Assembly (NCBI RefSeq): GCF_003589595.1
Contig: NW_020654810.1
Location: forward strand, 15,184,373-15,248,372
Source: Hyposmocoma kahamanoa
Taxonomy: Eukaryota; Arthropoda; Insecta; Lepidoptera; Cosmopterigidae
Length of the DNA: 64,000 nt
Reading direction: 5' to 3'
The notes below the pieces were generated by a model that searched no databases, had not been told where the DNA came from, and saw nothing but the letters and a program-made list of their open reading frames with translations. A program made the position numbers and the translations under genes. Of this stretch, positions 12,101 through 22,924 are shown one piece after another. Within the stretch, counting starts at the first letter, position 1. Every line of letters starts with the position of its first letter.

Positions 12101-14241
12101 TTCTAAGTATAATAAAAATCGAAGAACTTTGAACTAAGTTTTCTCGAAAACTATACAAAATTGGCACACGGGAATTTTCGTCCTGCGTTTAGAATATTAA
12201 CAAGTATTCCTTGCTATGTTTCACTCGAAACGTCCGATCTGAAGGCATTTCGAAACACAGTGCGCCTATCCATAACTGTTGCAGTGCCACTCAGAGCTTT
12301 AAATCGCAAAGATCTGAGGGGCACTGCCACTGTACCCGTCACCTTGAGACGTAAGTTGACAAGTCCCATGTGTCTGTAATTTCACCGGCACCCTTACCCT
12401 TCCAAACCGGAACGCAGTAATGGTATTAAGGCTTGGCGGCGGAAATAAGTAAGGTGGATGTACTTCCATAGACGAACTCTTTCACAAGGAGGTCTACTGC
12501 TGCTAAACTAAAAACTATGGGTCGGGCTTTCATGGCGCCCACGATATTTAGTTTATATTTATTATATTTTAATTTTAATTGTACCTTATAAATCGTACAT
12601 TAAAATTATAATGTGAGGTCCGTGCGGCGCCATTATCCTCGCTATTCAAAGTTTTTATTTCTTTTTTTATAATATCATGTGACGGGACGAACAAGTAGTG
12701 CGCGTGATTGTAAGCTACATGCCTGTCCATAACAGTTGCAGTGCCACTCAGAGCTTCAAATCGCAAAAATCTAAGGGGCACTGCCACTGCGCCCGTCACC
12801 CTGAGACATAAATTGACAAGTTCCATGTGCCTGTAATTTCCCCAAAATAAGTACGAATATAGTGAGTTTTACCTAAGTAATAATAATGTGCCAAACAACC
12901 ACACCAATTGCCTGGTCTCAAACTGGGGAATGCCCTGTACTATGAGTACCAAGGCAACGGACAATAACGAGCAATGGAGGAAACCAGTACAAATACAGAA
13001 AGTTCATTTCCCAAATTGGTTCTACCGGGAATCGAAGCCGGGACCTCCGCATCCAGCGCCTACAATACAAACCGTTGGACCACCGAAGTCGTCACGTATA
13101 ATTCAAGTGAATTCCTGTTCTAACATTTTTCACACTTTTTTTAACGCATCGAGTCTATAACCAAAAATAGAGACGAAATTGACGACACCCGTCAATTGTT
13201 TCGAATTCGAGGTGGCCAATGGGAGCGCAGTTGTCACCAATGATTTGGCAGAATAGTTTTCAAACAAATTAAATGACATTTCGTCTGTATTTCTGGTTAT
13301 ATACTCGATGGTTGAAAGTAACATTTACTTGGAAAGCCTTTCACGGTGAACTTCTTTCTGGCTAATGAAAATAATGAGCAAAACTAAAAACATATTAGGG
13401 AACTAACCGATCTTCAGCACCATCCTCTGAGTCGCTGCTGTTTTTCATCAATGTGTTAATGGCAGCTACGAAGTTATACACTACTTTAGCTTCCAGGTAC
13501 ACCTGAAATTAGTTTCATATTACAAGTAATAACTTGAATGACATTCATTTGCATCGCTATCGACAAATTGCTTTACTCTTTTGCGACCATGTTTCTTTAA
13601 TGTATCGCCAATCATACATATATATTATATAGACAATCTACACAATTTCGTTGTGTAAATTCGTAACTCAAAACTGATGGAATTGAGAAAATACGATTTG
13701 AAAAAAAAAATCTATTATTATTGCGAATAATGGGATTTTTTAATTTATACATAACATAATTAGTTATCCAATAAACGATGATATAAATTTATTGGTTCCA
13801 TTCATTGACTTACAAATAAAGTTCCAATGGGTGATTTTCTCAATTCCATCATTCTTGAGTTACATAGTATTTGGTTTCATGTGAGATAAGTATAAAACAA
13901 TACTAACATCCTGAATATTAAGCAATGTGTGTCGCGGAAGAGAATGCGCAAGCGCAGGCAGCGCCAGCAACGCGGCTACGGCGCCACACACACGGCCTCC
14001 GCCGCCCCCAACCGCAGCGCCCGCACGTGCCGCGCTGCCCACTACGCTCACCACCATGCTCACCTAAGAAATATTTCCGTTTAAGATAGTTTATACGAGA
14101 ATCTCCTTGAACACGTAACAAAATTTTTACATACCATATTGAGTTGAGTCAAAGATTCAACATCACCATTCATAACTTCACTAATGTTAGAGTTGAGGAA
14201 TGCCTCCCATTCTTCGAGTTCTATTGTAGATGGTTCTTTTA
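9166..14241 (-). CDS. fu: fused exons 7-11: C-terminal regulatory region
   Basis: Exon 7 gives [20 protein letters not shown]. Exon 8 is Gly/Ala-rich and then Leu-rich ([19 protein letters not shown]). Exon 9 ends [17 protein letters not shown]. Exons 10-11 are helical and Leu-rich ([37 protein letters not shown]), like the HEAT/ARM-type tail of Fused/STK36. In flies this region binds Costal-2 and SUFU. Phases match at every junction (ends with 0, 0, 2, 1 leftover nt). Intron 9 (10463-13407) holds the large palindromic element and several SINEs. The protein ends [10 protein letters not shown]; an alternative 3' exon further left cannot be ruled out. Confidence 0.82.
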
Positions 14242-17200
14242 CTGTAAAAAACAATGATTACCATTAATACACTGCAATTAACAGACAGTTATACAATTGT
14301 TGAGTATTATGCCATTGCTTATGACCTTCATGTTTCTCCTCAGTCTTCACAAGTCGGTCATTATTAGCGATTTCTTTATCGTCTGATGTCTCTTCGATCA
14401 CCTCGCATTTCTCTATGTCTTCATCTTTTTCTTCCTTAGAACATTTACCTTTATCATCATCAACAATGCTAGAAACCTCGATAGCAGGCTCACTAATGCG
14501 TCGCTGATTCTCAGGTTTATTCTTGTCCCAACTCCTGCTAAAGTGAAACGACCTTTTAATGCTCCTCGTCAGTCTATTGCCACCACTCCCAAAACGGAGT
14601 TTATCTCTCGAAAACTGTAATATCTTTTGTTTATAGGACGGCGGTACGCTCTTGCTAAGGCCGGAGCTTACTTCACTACTACATTTAGTAGAACTTTTAG
14701 GATTTTCCAAACTATGCGAAGCTGTGTCAACAGATCTAGTCTTCTGTTTAACTTCAACAACCTCATGCATATCGATTGATTTTGTTTCTTCAAGAGTTTT
14801 TTCAGATTTTTCTGCAGATTTATCAATGTGTTTCTCTTCAATAATCTTGTCCATTTTATCGACGTTTGTATCAATTTGTTTCTTGCTTACAGCCATAAGT
14901 TGGGCCATGTTGTTTTCTAAATTGCACACAACTAAGTTAGAATTGTTCATGACGTTGTACTCGTGGCGCAGAAGTTTTGCGTTGGCGGCAGTGATGGGCT
15001 GTGACTGGTCCTCATCATCTGTCTTGAGGCTGTCTCTAACGCTAAACGCACTAGTAGCTCGCACACTGTCGTCGTCAGACAATGGAACACACTCCATAGC
15101 TTGCATTACTCCGCGAACATTTCGTAAATCGTGTTCCCGTGTTTCTGATTTAATAGACTCGCCTTCAAGTTTCATGATTCTGAAAAATAATATATATGTT
15201 TTATTACATGATAACTTGCCAGAGATTCCTGTCAGCAATAAAAAATATCCAATAATACTACGTTTACTACCTAGCACTGTTGCTAATCTTGTCCTTCTGA
15301 AGCTGCTTGGCTTCCTGCTGACTAAAAGTCAAGGGTTTGGTGAATGGTGACTCGCTCTGCACATCCTCTGGTAGGATTAATACATGACCATGGACAAAGG
15401 GATGCTCAAGTATTTCAGGCCATGTCATTCTTTTCAATGGGTCTTTGTGTAATAAGCCCTAGAAAAAGAAACAGATTGATAGATGACTTTGAGTAAAAGC
15501 ATTTGTTTAACACATTGTGGTGGTGGTATATTAGACACTTATAAATACTGCCTGTGTCTAGCCTATTTGACTACATGAGACTCTTGACTAACAATGGACA
15601 ATTAACAAATAAATAGACACATACCTGTAAAAAGGAGCGAGCTTCCATACTGATGAAACTAGGCCACTGGACAGGCTTGTGTCGGATCATGCGAACCAGT
15701 TGCAAGATGGACATAGTACAGAATGGCGGTTGTCCAGCCATCAACTCATAAACTATGCATCCAAGAGACCAGAGATCTGCCTGTAATTTAGAATTTCAAG
15801 GTTAAAAATAAAATAGTACATACAAAAATGAATAAAACACATAAAACAATGAATAAAATTAATCAAAAATATCTGTGATGGGGAGACCTCTGAGGAGAGT
15901 AGCCAACAAAATATAACAAAAAACGTCAGTAGAGACAAGAAATCAATAGTATGTTTCACAGTTTGAAAAAATGTAATGACTTTTTTTTTAAAACCTTTTC
16001 AGTTTCTACAAATCGTAAGGTACCTGATGATCATACGGTTTTTCGTCAATCAGTTCTGGAGCCATATACAACGGAGTTCCTTTGATGGAAGTCAGAATGT
16101 GCGTAGCATTGGTCATTATTCTTGCTAAACCAAAGTCACATAGTTTGGCACAACCAGTACTATCTAGTAACACGTTTTGAGGCTTCAGGTCTCTGGAATA
16201 TTATGACAAAAAAGACAAGTTAGATTGCGTTGTACTTATGTAATAACGTCGAACACTTGATTATCATAATTCCTTTGTTTAATTGAGGTTTATTTGTTTA
16301 TTTATTAAGTACTACCACATAATATATATTACAGCATTTAAACATCAACATAGATCAGTATAACAACTAATAAATATAATGATAATGATAACAACATCAT
16401 TGAAGTTGAAAGGTTGTAGGTATATAAGTTAACAATATCAAAATAAGGACAGTTTAACGGTGCCCAGTCAAACATTTTCTATACAAATATATTGGATATA
16501 TACTATATTGGAGATAAATATTGTCTAAACAAGTAAAGTTGAATAATCAGTATATGAAACTAAACATAACATGTTTTTTAACATAATACTACACTGTTGT
16601 GTGTGCACCAATTGTTCATTGGCAAATCCCATCCCATACCACTAGGATAAGCATTATATATATATAGCATCACGCTATCGACGTTGGAAGAAGGTTGTAA
16701 TAATGTAGCCCACATACAAAATGAAAAATATAGTTTTAATTCAACAACAAATTCTTCTGACACATGTTTTTTGTGCCTTGATAATTGAATTTACTATAAC
16801 TGGTGGCATCCTTGAAGAACAGACTTCCTATCCAAGATTTTGTGTGCAAGTAATAATGTAGGTGTATAAGCAAATATTTTTCTTTTTGTGCTTTTTAGTT
16901 TATATTGTTATTAATCCCATTTGACAGACAATCTAGAAACTTTATTATACTATATTTATTACTTTTCTGAACCAAATAATTCATAAATTTTCAAAATTAT
17001 CCAAATGATTTTTGAAACAGACCCAATAATACTCATTTCATCATCACTAGAAAACCTGTGCCTAAAAGTTAATATAAATGTTACCTATGCAGCACTCTGT
17101 GCGAATGAAGATAATACAAAGCTGAGACCAAGTCCCAGGTGATTTTCTTGACCTGCTCCTCATTTAGACAACCTTCCTTTGCTAGTATACTATGTAGTTC

Positions 17201-17622
17201 CTTCTCAGCATATTCTGTGACCACCACCAATTCAGTTTCTGTATCAAAACTATCTATCATTCGGATGATGTTTGGATGATTCAACTGCCTCTGTATGTCG
17301 CATTCTTGCCGCAAGTTCCTCAAGTCTTTGGAGGAACGGCCTTTCTGTAAGTGTGCATATTAATAACTGTTATTTAAAGAAAACAGCTTGACTAAGGTTG
17401 CCTTTCACGGTTTGGCGATAGTGACTACTTTGGGGCGGGCAGTGCTTTAATAATATATGGTTATAATAAACAGTGCTATGTGTATGTAAACGATTGTAAA
17501 GCAAAACTTACCTTTCTAATGACTTTTAGTGCGACAACTTCATTAGTTTTCTTGTGCTTAGCTTTGAACACTCGTCCAAATGATCCTTCGCCAATAAACG
17601 ATAACACGATGTAGCTATCCAT
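9166..17622 (-). CDS. fu: Fused serine/threonine protein kinase (Hedgehog pathway), complete, 11 exons
   Basis: Eleven exons join in phase from 17622 (ATG) to 9166 (TAA): 17622-17512, 17344-17085, 16192-16024, 15780-15625, 15458-15271, 15179-14326, 14241-14135, 14063-13908, 13502-13408, 10462-10329 and 9518-9166. They total 2583 nt, or 860 residues; Drosophila Fused is about 805. The kinase domain (residues 4 to about 254) follows the Fused family line by line, including [31 protein letters not shown] and [19 protein letters not shown]. In flies Fused works in the cytoplasm with Costal-2, Ci and SUFU, and activates Ci after Hedgehog-Smoothened signalling. Introns 3 and 9 are repeat-rich. All splice sites are GT-AG. 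The weakest donor is that of exon 6 (GGTCAT at 14325). The gene diverges from troponin C. Confidence 0.93.
10556..10795 (+). repeat. 'GAAGTCGGTTAAAAA' repeat
   Basis: Starts CAGTACAGAGTACTAA, runs through TTTGCCACCCTCAGAAGTG and CCAACAAAAAAAGAAGCATC, and ends GAAGTCGGTTAAAAA. The left half matches one arm of the foldback at 54233-54503. The right end matches the element at 3886-4445. It lies in fused intron 9. Confidence 0.55.
10800..10859 (-). repeat. Family A copy, left part (split by insertion)
   Basis: The left piece of a family A copy runs up to ACGCCT. It is continued after the inserted palindromic element at 12263, so the two pieces rebuild one normal copy. Confidence 0.7.
10855..10859. 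repeat. Left target-site duplication CGCCT
   Basis: CGCCT directly before the element at 10860-12262. The same five bases follow the element at 12263-12267. Unsplit family A copies have this site only once. Confidence 0.65.
10860..12262. mobile_element. Transib-like foldback element, non-autonomous
   Basis: A 1403-bp element whose two arms, 10860-11277 and 11839-12262 (about 420 bp each), are inverted copies roughly 85-90% alike by eye. The outer ends read CACTGTGTTTCGAAATG and CATTTCGAAACACAGTG. CACTGTG fits the Transib terminal consensus CACWRTG, and the 5-bp duplication CGCCT fits Transib target duplications. The 561-bp centre (11278-11838) has no transposase; its longest frame (11357-11590, 77 residues) resembles nothing I know. 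It probably moved using a transposase from elsewhere in the genome. Transib assignment is inference from the ends and duplication size only. Confidence 0.7.
12263..12540 (-). repeat. Family A copy, right part
   Basis: Begins CGCCTATCCATAACTGTTGC, the normal continuation of the piece at 10800-10859. It carries the full family core (CTCAGAGCTTTAAATCGCAA) and the rest of the body as far as AGACGAACTCTTTCACAAGG. Confidence 0.7.
12662..12840 (-). repeat. Family A copy, truncated
   Basis: A second inverted family A copy, about 120 bp to the right of the previous one. It starts at the T-rich tail (TTTTTTTATAATATCATGTG) and stops after the CCCGTCACCCTGAGAC segment, so it is 5'-truncated as expected for target-primed retroposition. 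Confidence 0.65.
12884..13104 (-). repeat. tRNA-derived SINE, family C
   Basis: On the minus strand it begins GACGACTTCGGTGGTCCAAC. The B box is GGCTTCGATTCCC, followed by GGTAGAACCAATTTGGGAAA. It matches the copy at 6030-6235. Confidence 0.65.
13147..13310. mobile_element. Short MITE (164 bp), relative of 5119-5523
   Basis: Ends CATCGAGTCTATAACC and GGTTATATACTCGATG are inverted copies, followed inward by AGAGACGAAAT / ATTTCGTCTG. The interior shares GGCCAATGGGAGCGCAGTTG with the larger element. No coding capacity. It lies in fused intron 9. Confidence 0.7.
14326..15179 (-). CDS. fu: fused exon 6: charged, disordered linker
   Basis: An 854-nt exon encodes about 285 residues between the kinase domain and the C-terminal region. 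It is rich in Glu, Lys, Asp and Ser, with few hydrophobic residues, so it is probably unstructured. One basic, Ser-rich patch ([20 protein letters not shown]) stands out and is followed by RRISEP, a possible basophilic kinase site. In Drosophila the equivalent linker carries regulatory phosphorylation sites, but I cannot map them here. The frame stays open past the proposed donor to a stop at 14264. The donor at 14325 is preferred because it restores phase with exon 7. Confidence 0.82.
15271..17622 (-). CDS. fu: fused exons 1-5: protein kinase domain
   Basis: These exons encode residues 1 to about 294. Visible catalytic features are the glycine loop G11-x-G13-x-x-G16, the VALK lysine K33, a helix-C glutamate (E51, RQECD), the HRD aspartate D125, DFG D143, and GTPLYMAPE at about 162-170. 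All residues needed for catalysis are present, so an active kinase is expected. After the kinase fold comes [12 protein letters not shown], which in Drosophila Fused is ESPFTNP. The start was chosen because [16 protein letters not shown] aligns with the Fused N-terminus and nothing in frame extends it. Confidence 0.93.
16285..16480 (+). repeat. TTTATTTATT-headed repeat fragment
   Basis: Starts TTTATTTGTTTATTTATTAA, then TACTACCACATAATATATATTACAGC. This resembles the heads of the elements at 56190 and 57011. It lies in a fused intron and is probably a degraded retroposon end. Confidence 0.3.
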
Positions 17623-18774
17623 TTTGTTTAAAGCTTATCAGAAAAACTAGCATTGTAAAATTAATTAAATATTTAGTTAAGACGTTAAAATTCCCCAAAG
17701 TCATTAATTTTATAGAGCGAAGATTGTACGAATGAAACCAAAACATACCTTGGTCTAAATGCGCTTTTTTGACTAGTTAAAAGAAGCAAAAGCTGTGATG
17801 TGAAAGTATGTACGTGAATTTTAGTCTTCGAGGATGAAAAAATCTATAGTTTACACAGAAATCTAAATATTGCCTATTTATTTAGATTTCTGTGATATTT
17901 TAGTTTAGTTTATACTTGTTTTAGTCATGCTGCACATTACGTTTAGCGCAGAAATATAAAATAAAAAACATTTGTTTGAATAGAAAAAAAAGGTAGTTTT
18001 TTCACAAATTAATTTTTAATTTTATGTATTATTCTAGGATGGAAAAAATTGGTTTCCATAGTATATGGTATTATTACGTTTTTTAAGTTTCATAATCCTT
18101 TGTTGCTTCTTCACGCTGAAGGCTCTATAGCCAATGCTCAAAAAATAAATAATAATAATAACATAACATTTGTTTGACAGTTTCTTTTTGTACATACGTG
18201 CTTAGGCTTGGCTAAGTGCTATATTAGAGCGTAGCGTAGTTCAATAGTCTGAGAATAGAGCGTTAGAAGTTGAAATTTTTTTGATAGAATCATTGACTTA
18301 CAGAATCTTCTATTTGTAAGTCAATGGAATATTCTTATCTTCGTGATGGTAATTGAAAGAATGCCAAACAATTAAAAATTTAAAAGCATTTCCAGGGTGT
18401 ACAGCCCTCTTATTAGATGCCTATTTAGATATGCGTAGGTATGTACTTACATACATAACCAAATCATTCTATGCTCAGCATTTTTAACGTGTCCGATATT
18501 TATTCTATCACGCACTTACGTTTAATGTATATTTTAACGACTTTATTAGTGAACAATCCACACCATCATCCATCCGTTATGCGAAAAGAGTATTTACGTT
18601 ATGCGCTATTTACGGAGAAATGAATCTGTGTGTACAATGTATATATAATTTAGTGCAAAAGTTTTTTGAACATTTTATTAGTCTCTTTAGTATTACATGT
18701 ACATAAATCTTGACTATAAAACTATTTCGGTTAGTATTTTCTGTCTATCCAATATGTTTCATATGCAAAAAATT
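17623..18774. other. 5' flank of fused
   Basis: Sequence upstream of the fused start codon, which includes its 5' UTR and promoter. I see no TATA box or strong initiator that I could assign. It is AT-rich and no repeat was recognised. Confidence 0.35.
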
Positions 18775-18943
18775 GTCTCAGTGAGCGAACAGATTCCCGG
18801 GTTTGATTCCCAGGCCGGGTGAAATATTTGTATGGCCTACATTTATTATTATTTGAGTGTAATTTGAGGTTGTCTATGTGTGTGTCCATTGTACCCACGA
18901 ACCAGGGCTTCCCTAGTGCGAGGCCATGAGTGTGTGCGGTAAA
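18775..18943 (+). repeat. tRNA-derived SINE, family B (5'-truncated)
   Basis: Carries the B box GGGTTTGATTCCCAGGCCGG and the family body (GTGTGTCCATTGTACC, CAGGGCTTCCC), ending TGAGTGTGTGCGGT. The tRNA-like head is cut short. Confidence 0.65.
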
Positions 18944-20760
18944 AAAATATGTCCTATTGAAGCTTCAATTCAAGTTTGTAATTTTTCTCCTATCAACGAA
19001 TTGTGACATCTATATCTCTCTAGCTCTATAAATAGGAAGACAATAGAATGCTTCAATAATAAGTTACGCCAGCAATCCAATGGCGCAAAGAAGTTACTGA
19101 AAACTTTTAAAGTTATACTTCCTTTTATACCGTGATATTTTCATTCTCAAAAAAAGTTTTGAAAATTACTTAGCTTAATACTATAAATTGATACAGCTAT
19201 CTACTCTTCAAGCAGGAGTTGCAGTAGATCGTACGTAAGAAAACATAAGGTGTTTAAATATAATTCTATAAATGGTATTGAACATTTTAAAAACAGAAAT
19301 GGATACAGTAGTATATCTTCTTAACTATTAGCTTAGTTGGTAGGTGTACTCAGCTAAATACAAGTTGTTAACAATATTTTAAACTACAATCTAAAAATGA
19401 TACAATTTTCTACAAACCATTTCAACAGATTATTCAACAGATTTCTGTCTAGTCTATCGTACATTAATTCATAGCAAATTCAATTTGATAACTGAAATAA
19501 TATTAGCAATCAAAGTACATAGGTAGGTAATGTTTAATACCTAGACACGTATCGTGTCTTGAAGCTGGTAAAACTCTATGAAACCTAGTAGAAGTAGAAC
19601 AAAATAAATAAGGAATGAACTGGCCATAAACTTACTACAAAACTCGAATGATACGCGATTAGATATATCAAATGAGCACATTACAACTATTTCTATCGCG
19701 TCCCTAATATTAGCTGCCGTTGTTCATTAACTGCCCCTCGTTATCTGGCATCTATTTATACCCGATTATCCGGCAACCAGCTGTACGATGAGATAAACCG
19801 AATCGCTGTACAATAAAGCCGGCAGATATAACTATAGCTATAGCTCCGGATGAGAGCATTATTTCACGTTAAAACATATTATTCCGCGGGCCGTGCACAG
19901 TTCAGTAAATAAACGGGACAGAGCGTGGGCGAATATGTACATTAGGGATTGACTAACTCGAATATTGTTTCTAATACTCTAACGGCGCATCTAAAAGCAT
20001 TTCGAAAATATTTGACAAATAAAATTACATGGTGTACATACCCAATAACTATATGTCAAAATGAGTAATTACAGTAGCTTTCTGTAATAGGAATGCATTA
20101 ATAAAAATTGTATGACGTGATCGCAAATTGTCTCTATATCGATACGTTATGGATAGTAACATCTTTTGTCTTACGTTATTTGGTGATGATGGTATGGTAA
20201 ATACGAAATTCTTACACAAGGAAACTGTTAGTTTACGGTCGTCCATAATTCAAATATTTTTATGAACTGTTGAGTTCATTGCTGAAAATAGCCAGTCAGT
20301 CTTCATTTGGTTGCTCATAAAAATGTGATTTATGATCTATACATTTTTATTGGCACTAACCATTGTTTCTAAAATGCTTGATGCCTATTGTAATTATCGT
20401 CTCGACACATCTCAAAATATTTTTATTTTATTTCCCAGTAAACTGAATGTGTACGCAATCATAGCGTGTTTGCCACTTTTGGAGAAAAACTGATGTTACT
20501 TCACATTCACATTGATGTTAAGAACTGAGTTGATTCGATATACCCACCTATCCACAGTGGATATACCGCACCAAGGTGAGAGCTGTATATTTCAGTTAGC
20601 CGTTTGTTTATTGAACACTGTAAAACAATCCATTAAATATTTTTAGTTCAAGTGTTAAACGGGTTTTACGACAAAGACTCTACTTCTAACTTGGATAACG
20701 AGGAAACAACACAATAATAGGTAGGTACATAATAATTAAAAAATTGCCACCGACTACTTT
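18944..20760. other. Intergenic between fused and troponin C
   Basis: AT-rich sequence with no supported gene. No repeat was recognised apart from a duplicated 'GCTATAGCTCC'-like palindromic patch near 19831. Confidence 0.35.
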
Positions 20761-21396
20761 CGCTTCATTAGTTGTAGGTTTTTTCTTACTGAATTCATAT
20801 TTAATATACATTACAATACAAAGGCAAAGAAATTGAAGAAAATGAAGCTGCGATACAATGAAATTTCTAATAGGAATTCAGTTATTTTATTATATCCTTT
20901 ATGAAACTTTTGTATGGTAGCGTATATGCACACTAACTCCATGAATTACGAACGTCCTACAACAAACAGACGCGCTTCATTAGTTGTAGGTTTTTTTTTT
21001 ACTTAATTCATATTTAATATACATTACAATACAAAGGCAAAGAAATTGAAGAAAATGAAGCTGCGATACAATGAAATTTATAATAGGAATTAAGTTATTT
21101 TATTATATTATTTATGAAACTTTTGTATGGTAGTGTATATGCACACTAACTCCATGAATTACGAACGTCTTACAACAAACAGACGCGCTTCATTAGTTGT
21201 AGGTTTTTCCTTACTTAATTCATATTTAATATACATTACAATACAAGGGAAAGAAATTGAAGAAAATCAAGCTGCGATACAATGAAATTTGTAATAGGAA
21301 TTCAGTTATTTCATTATATCCCTTATGAAACTTTGCATGATAGCGTATATGCACACTAACTCCATGAGTTACGAACGTCTTACAACAAACAGACGT
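20761..21396 (+). repeat. Three tandem copies of a 212-213-bp unit
   Basis: Units start CGCTTCATTAGTTGTAGG at 20761, 20973 and 21186, and each ends ACGAACGTC(C/T)TACAACAAACAGACG. The copies are nearly identical (a few substitutions and T-run changes), so the array is young or homogenised. The last unit runs into a tRNA-like phrase (GTTCGAATCCTGCC). There is no coding content. Confidence 0.9.
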
Positions 21397-21549
21397 TCGT
21401 TCGAATCCTGCCGCATCGAAGGATTTTTTTTTTAAGATTTTTGTATTAATAATCAAAATATTTATTTTCCGACAACAGGATCGATTAGTGTTAGTAAAAT
21501 AGAAAATAAAACTTATAACCTATATAAGTAGGAAATTATAGAACATATT

Positions 21550-21739
21550 GGAAATGAAACTGTTTTCCGGATTTAAATCGCGTATTTTTTTTTCAAACAA
21601 ACCAACGTTTCGGGCCTTTTACAGGCCCCAGGCCCCAAGTTTGACGAAACGTGACCATGGGACCTGTAAAGGACCCAAACGTTGGTTTGTTTAAAAACAA
21701 ATGTACGCGATTTAAATCCGGAAATATAGTTTCATTTCC
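21550..21739. mobile_element. Foldback element, 190 bp
   Basis: GGAAATGAAACTGTTTTCCG plus GATTTAAATCGCG at the left is mirrored by CGCGATTTAAATCC...TTTCATTTCC at the right. The inner ACCAACGTTT / AAACGTTGGT also pairs. The arms are about 65 bp. Relatives of one arm are at 8020-8160 and 54090-54190. Confidence 0.65.
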
Positions 21740-21794
21740 TATGGGTAATAATCGCGAAAACCTAAGAGCTCGATATATAGAACATATTGTTTAA

Positions 21795-22700
21795 GATCTA
21801 AAACGTCATGTACTTCCGGGGTATCTCGTGCAGAATCATTGTGCGTACGCGTGCGTGCCTCAGTACAGGCGCTCTGTGGTCATCTGCCATGACCTTCAAG
21901 ATGCTGTTGTTACTCCTCTGGAGCATTCTAACCACCGATGCTACTTTTTTCCGCAAAACTGTATGAAAGCAATTCGTATGGGCCAAAGCAAACATAGGCG
22001 CTGCATTATATTGGACCGCCCGGGAGCTCCAAAACCACAAACCGCCCAAGTACAGACCCTGACAATACGCTTTGAAAAGCGCCATTTTGACCTGATCCGT
22101 ATAGCGGGCAAACCTGCGGGCAAGCATATTCCCGCGAGTCGCCAACGCCTGCTCCCTCTCGACGTCGTCATCATCATCTTTAAAGGCGCTGGCGAAAATA
22201 TGTCCGAGGTATTTAAATCGAGACCCCTGTTTTATACTCATGCCGTTAGTATAATCAATGGAAAGGTCTCTGAACACCTACCGGGAGCCTTGAAGACCAT
22301 GAACTTACATTTTTTATGTTACAGATCAGTCCGTGGGATGCGGCGTAGACTACCAACATCTCCCTAATAGACCTCGCTGTCGGACCCAGCAGCACCATGT
22401 CGTCCGCGTAGCTGAAGTTTCAGCCGGCATACCCCTATCTCCCTCTTCCTCCAAAGCACATCATACAAAACGAGTCGAAGGCTTTGAAGAGATCCAGAAA
22501 ACAAACGCACACCGGTGTCTTGAGTTCACCATAATATTGGTCTGTATGCTTGAGAGCCAGAATCGCTTTCGGTTGAGATTCCAGGCTCCATTTTTTTATT
22601 TATGACCCAAATATACTACCCAAGACTTTAGCTATCGTGGCCGCGAGAGAAATTGGACGATTATTCGTGTCTAAAATGTCTCCTGTCTTGTTCTTCACTC
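21795..22700 (-). pseudogene. Decayed LINE reverse transcriptase fragment
   Basis: Read on the minus strand, pieces of an RT domain appear in order but in different frames. NNRPISLAATIAKVLGS lies at about 22620-22680, FLDLFKAFDS at about 22490, FSYADDMVLLG with the catalytic YADD at 22400-22411, then SRFKYLGHIF and an Arg-rich C-terminal domain (RGNMLARRFARYTDQVKMAL) at 21798-22277. Frameshifts and stops between the pieces make it a dead copy. The order and motifs fit an insect non-LTR retrotransposon. It is not related in sequence to the fragment at 3310-3655. Confidence 0.85.
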
Positions 22701-22722
22701 CATACTTAGTAATAATAATAAT

Positions 22723-22924
22723 AACGCATACACTCAACATTGCCCCGTACTACGGACATCCTATGTCGCGGGTGCCATGGATACACATAGACAACCGCAA
22801 ATTACACCCAAACTCACGAGAGAAATAAATGTAGGCCATACAAATATTTATCTCGGCTCGGGAATCGAACCTGGGACCTCTGCGTGGCAGTCCGGCATGG
22901 TAACCGTTCGGCCACGGTGGCAGT
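22723..22924 (-). repeat. tRNA-derived SINE, family B
   Basis: A full copy, read on the minus strand from CTGCCACCGTGGCCGAACGG with B box GGTTCGATTCCCG. It sits directly beside the upstream edge of the LINE fragment. Confidence 0.75.

Noticed and set aside
14652..15350. 232-codon open frame on the plus strand
   Set aside because: It lies antisense to fused exons 5-6, which have strong family support. Its composition reflects the opposite strand's Glu/Lys/Ser codons.
20761..21396. CRISPR-like array
   Set aside because: Three directly adjacent 212-bp units without unique spacers, in an animal genome. It is a simple tandem duplication.
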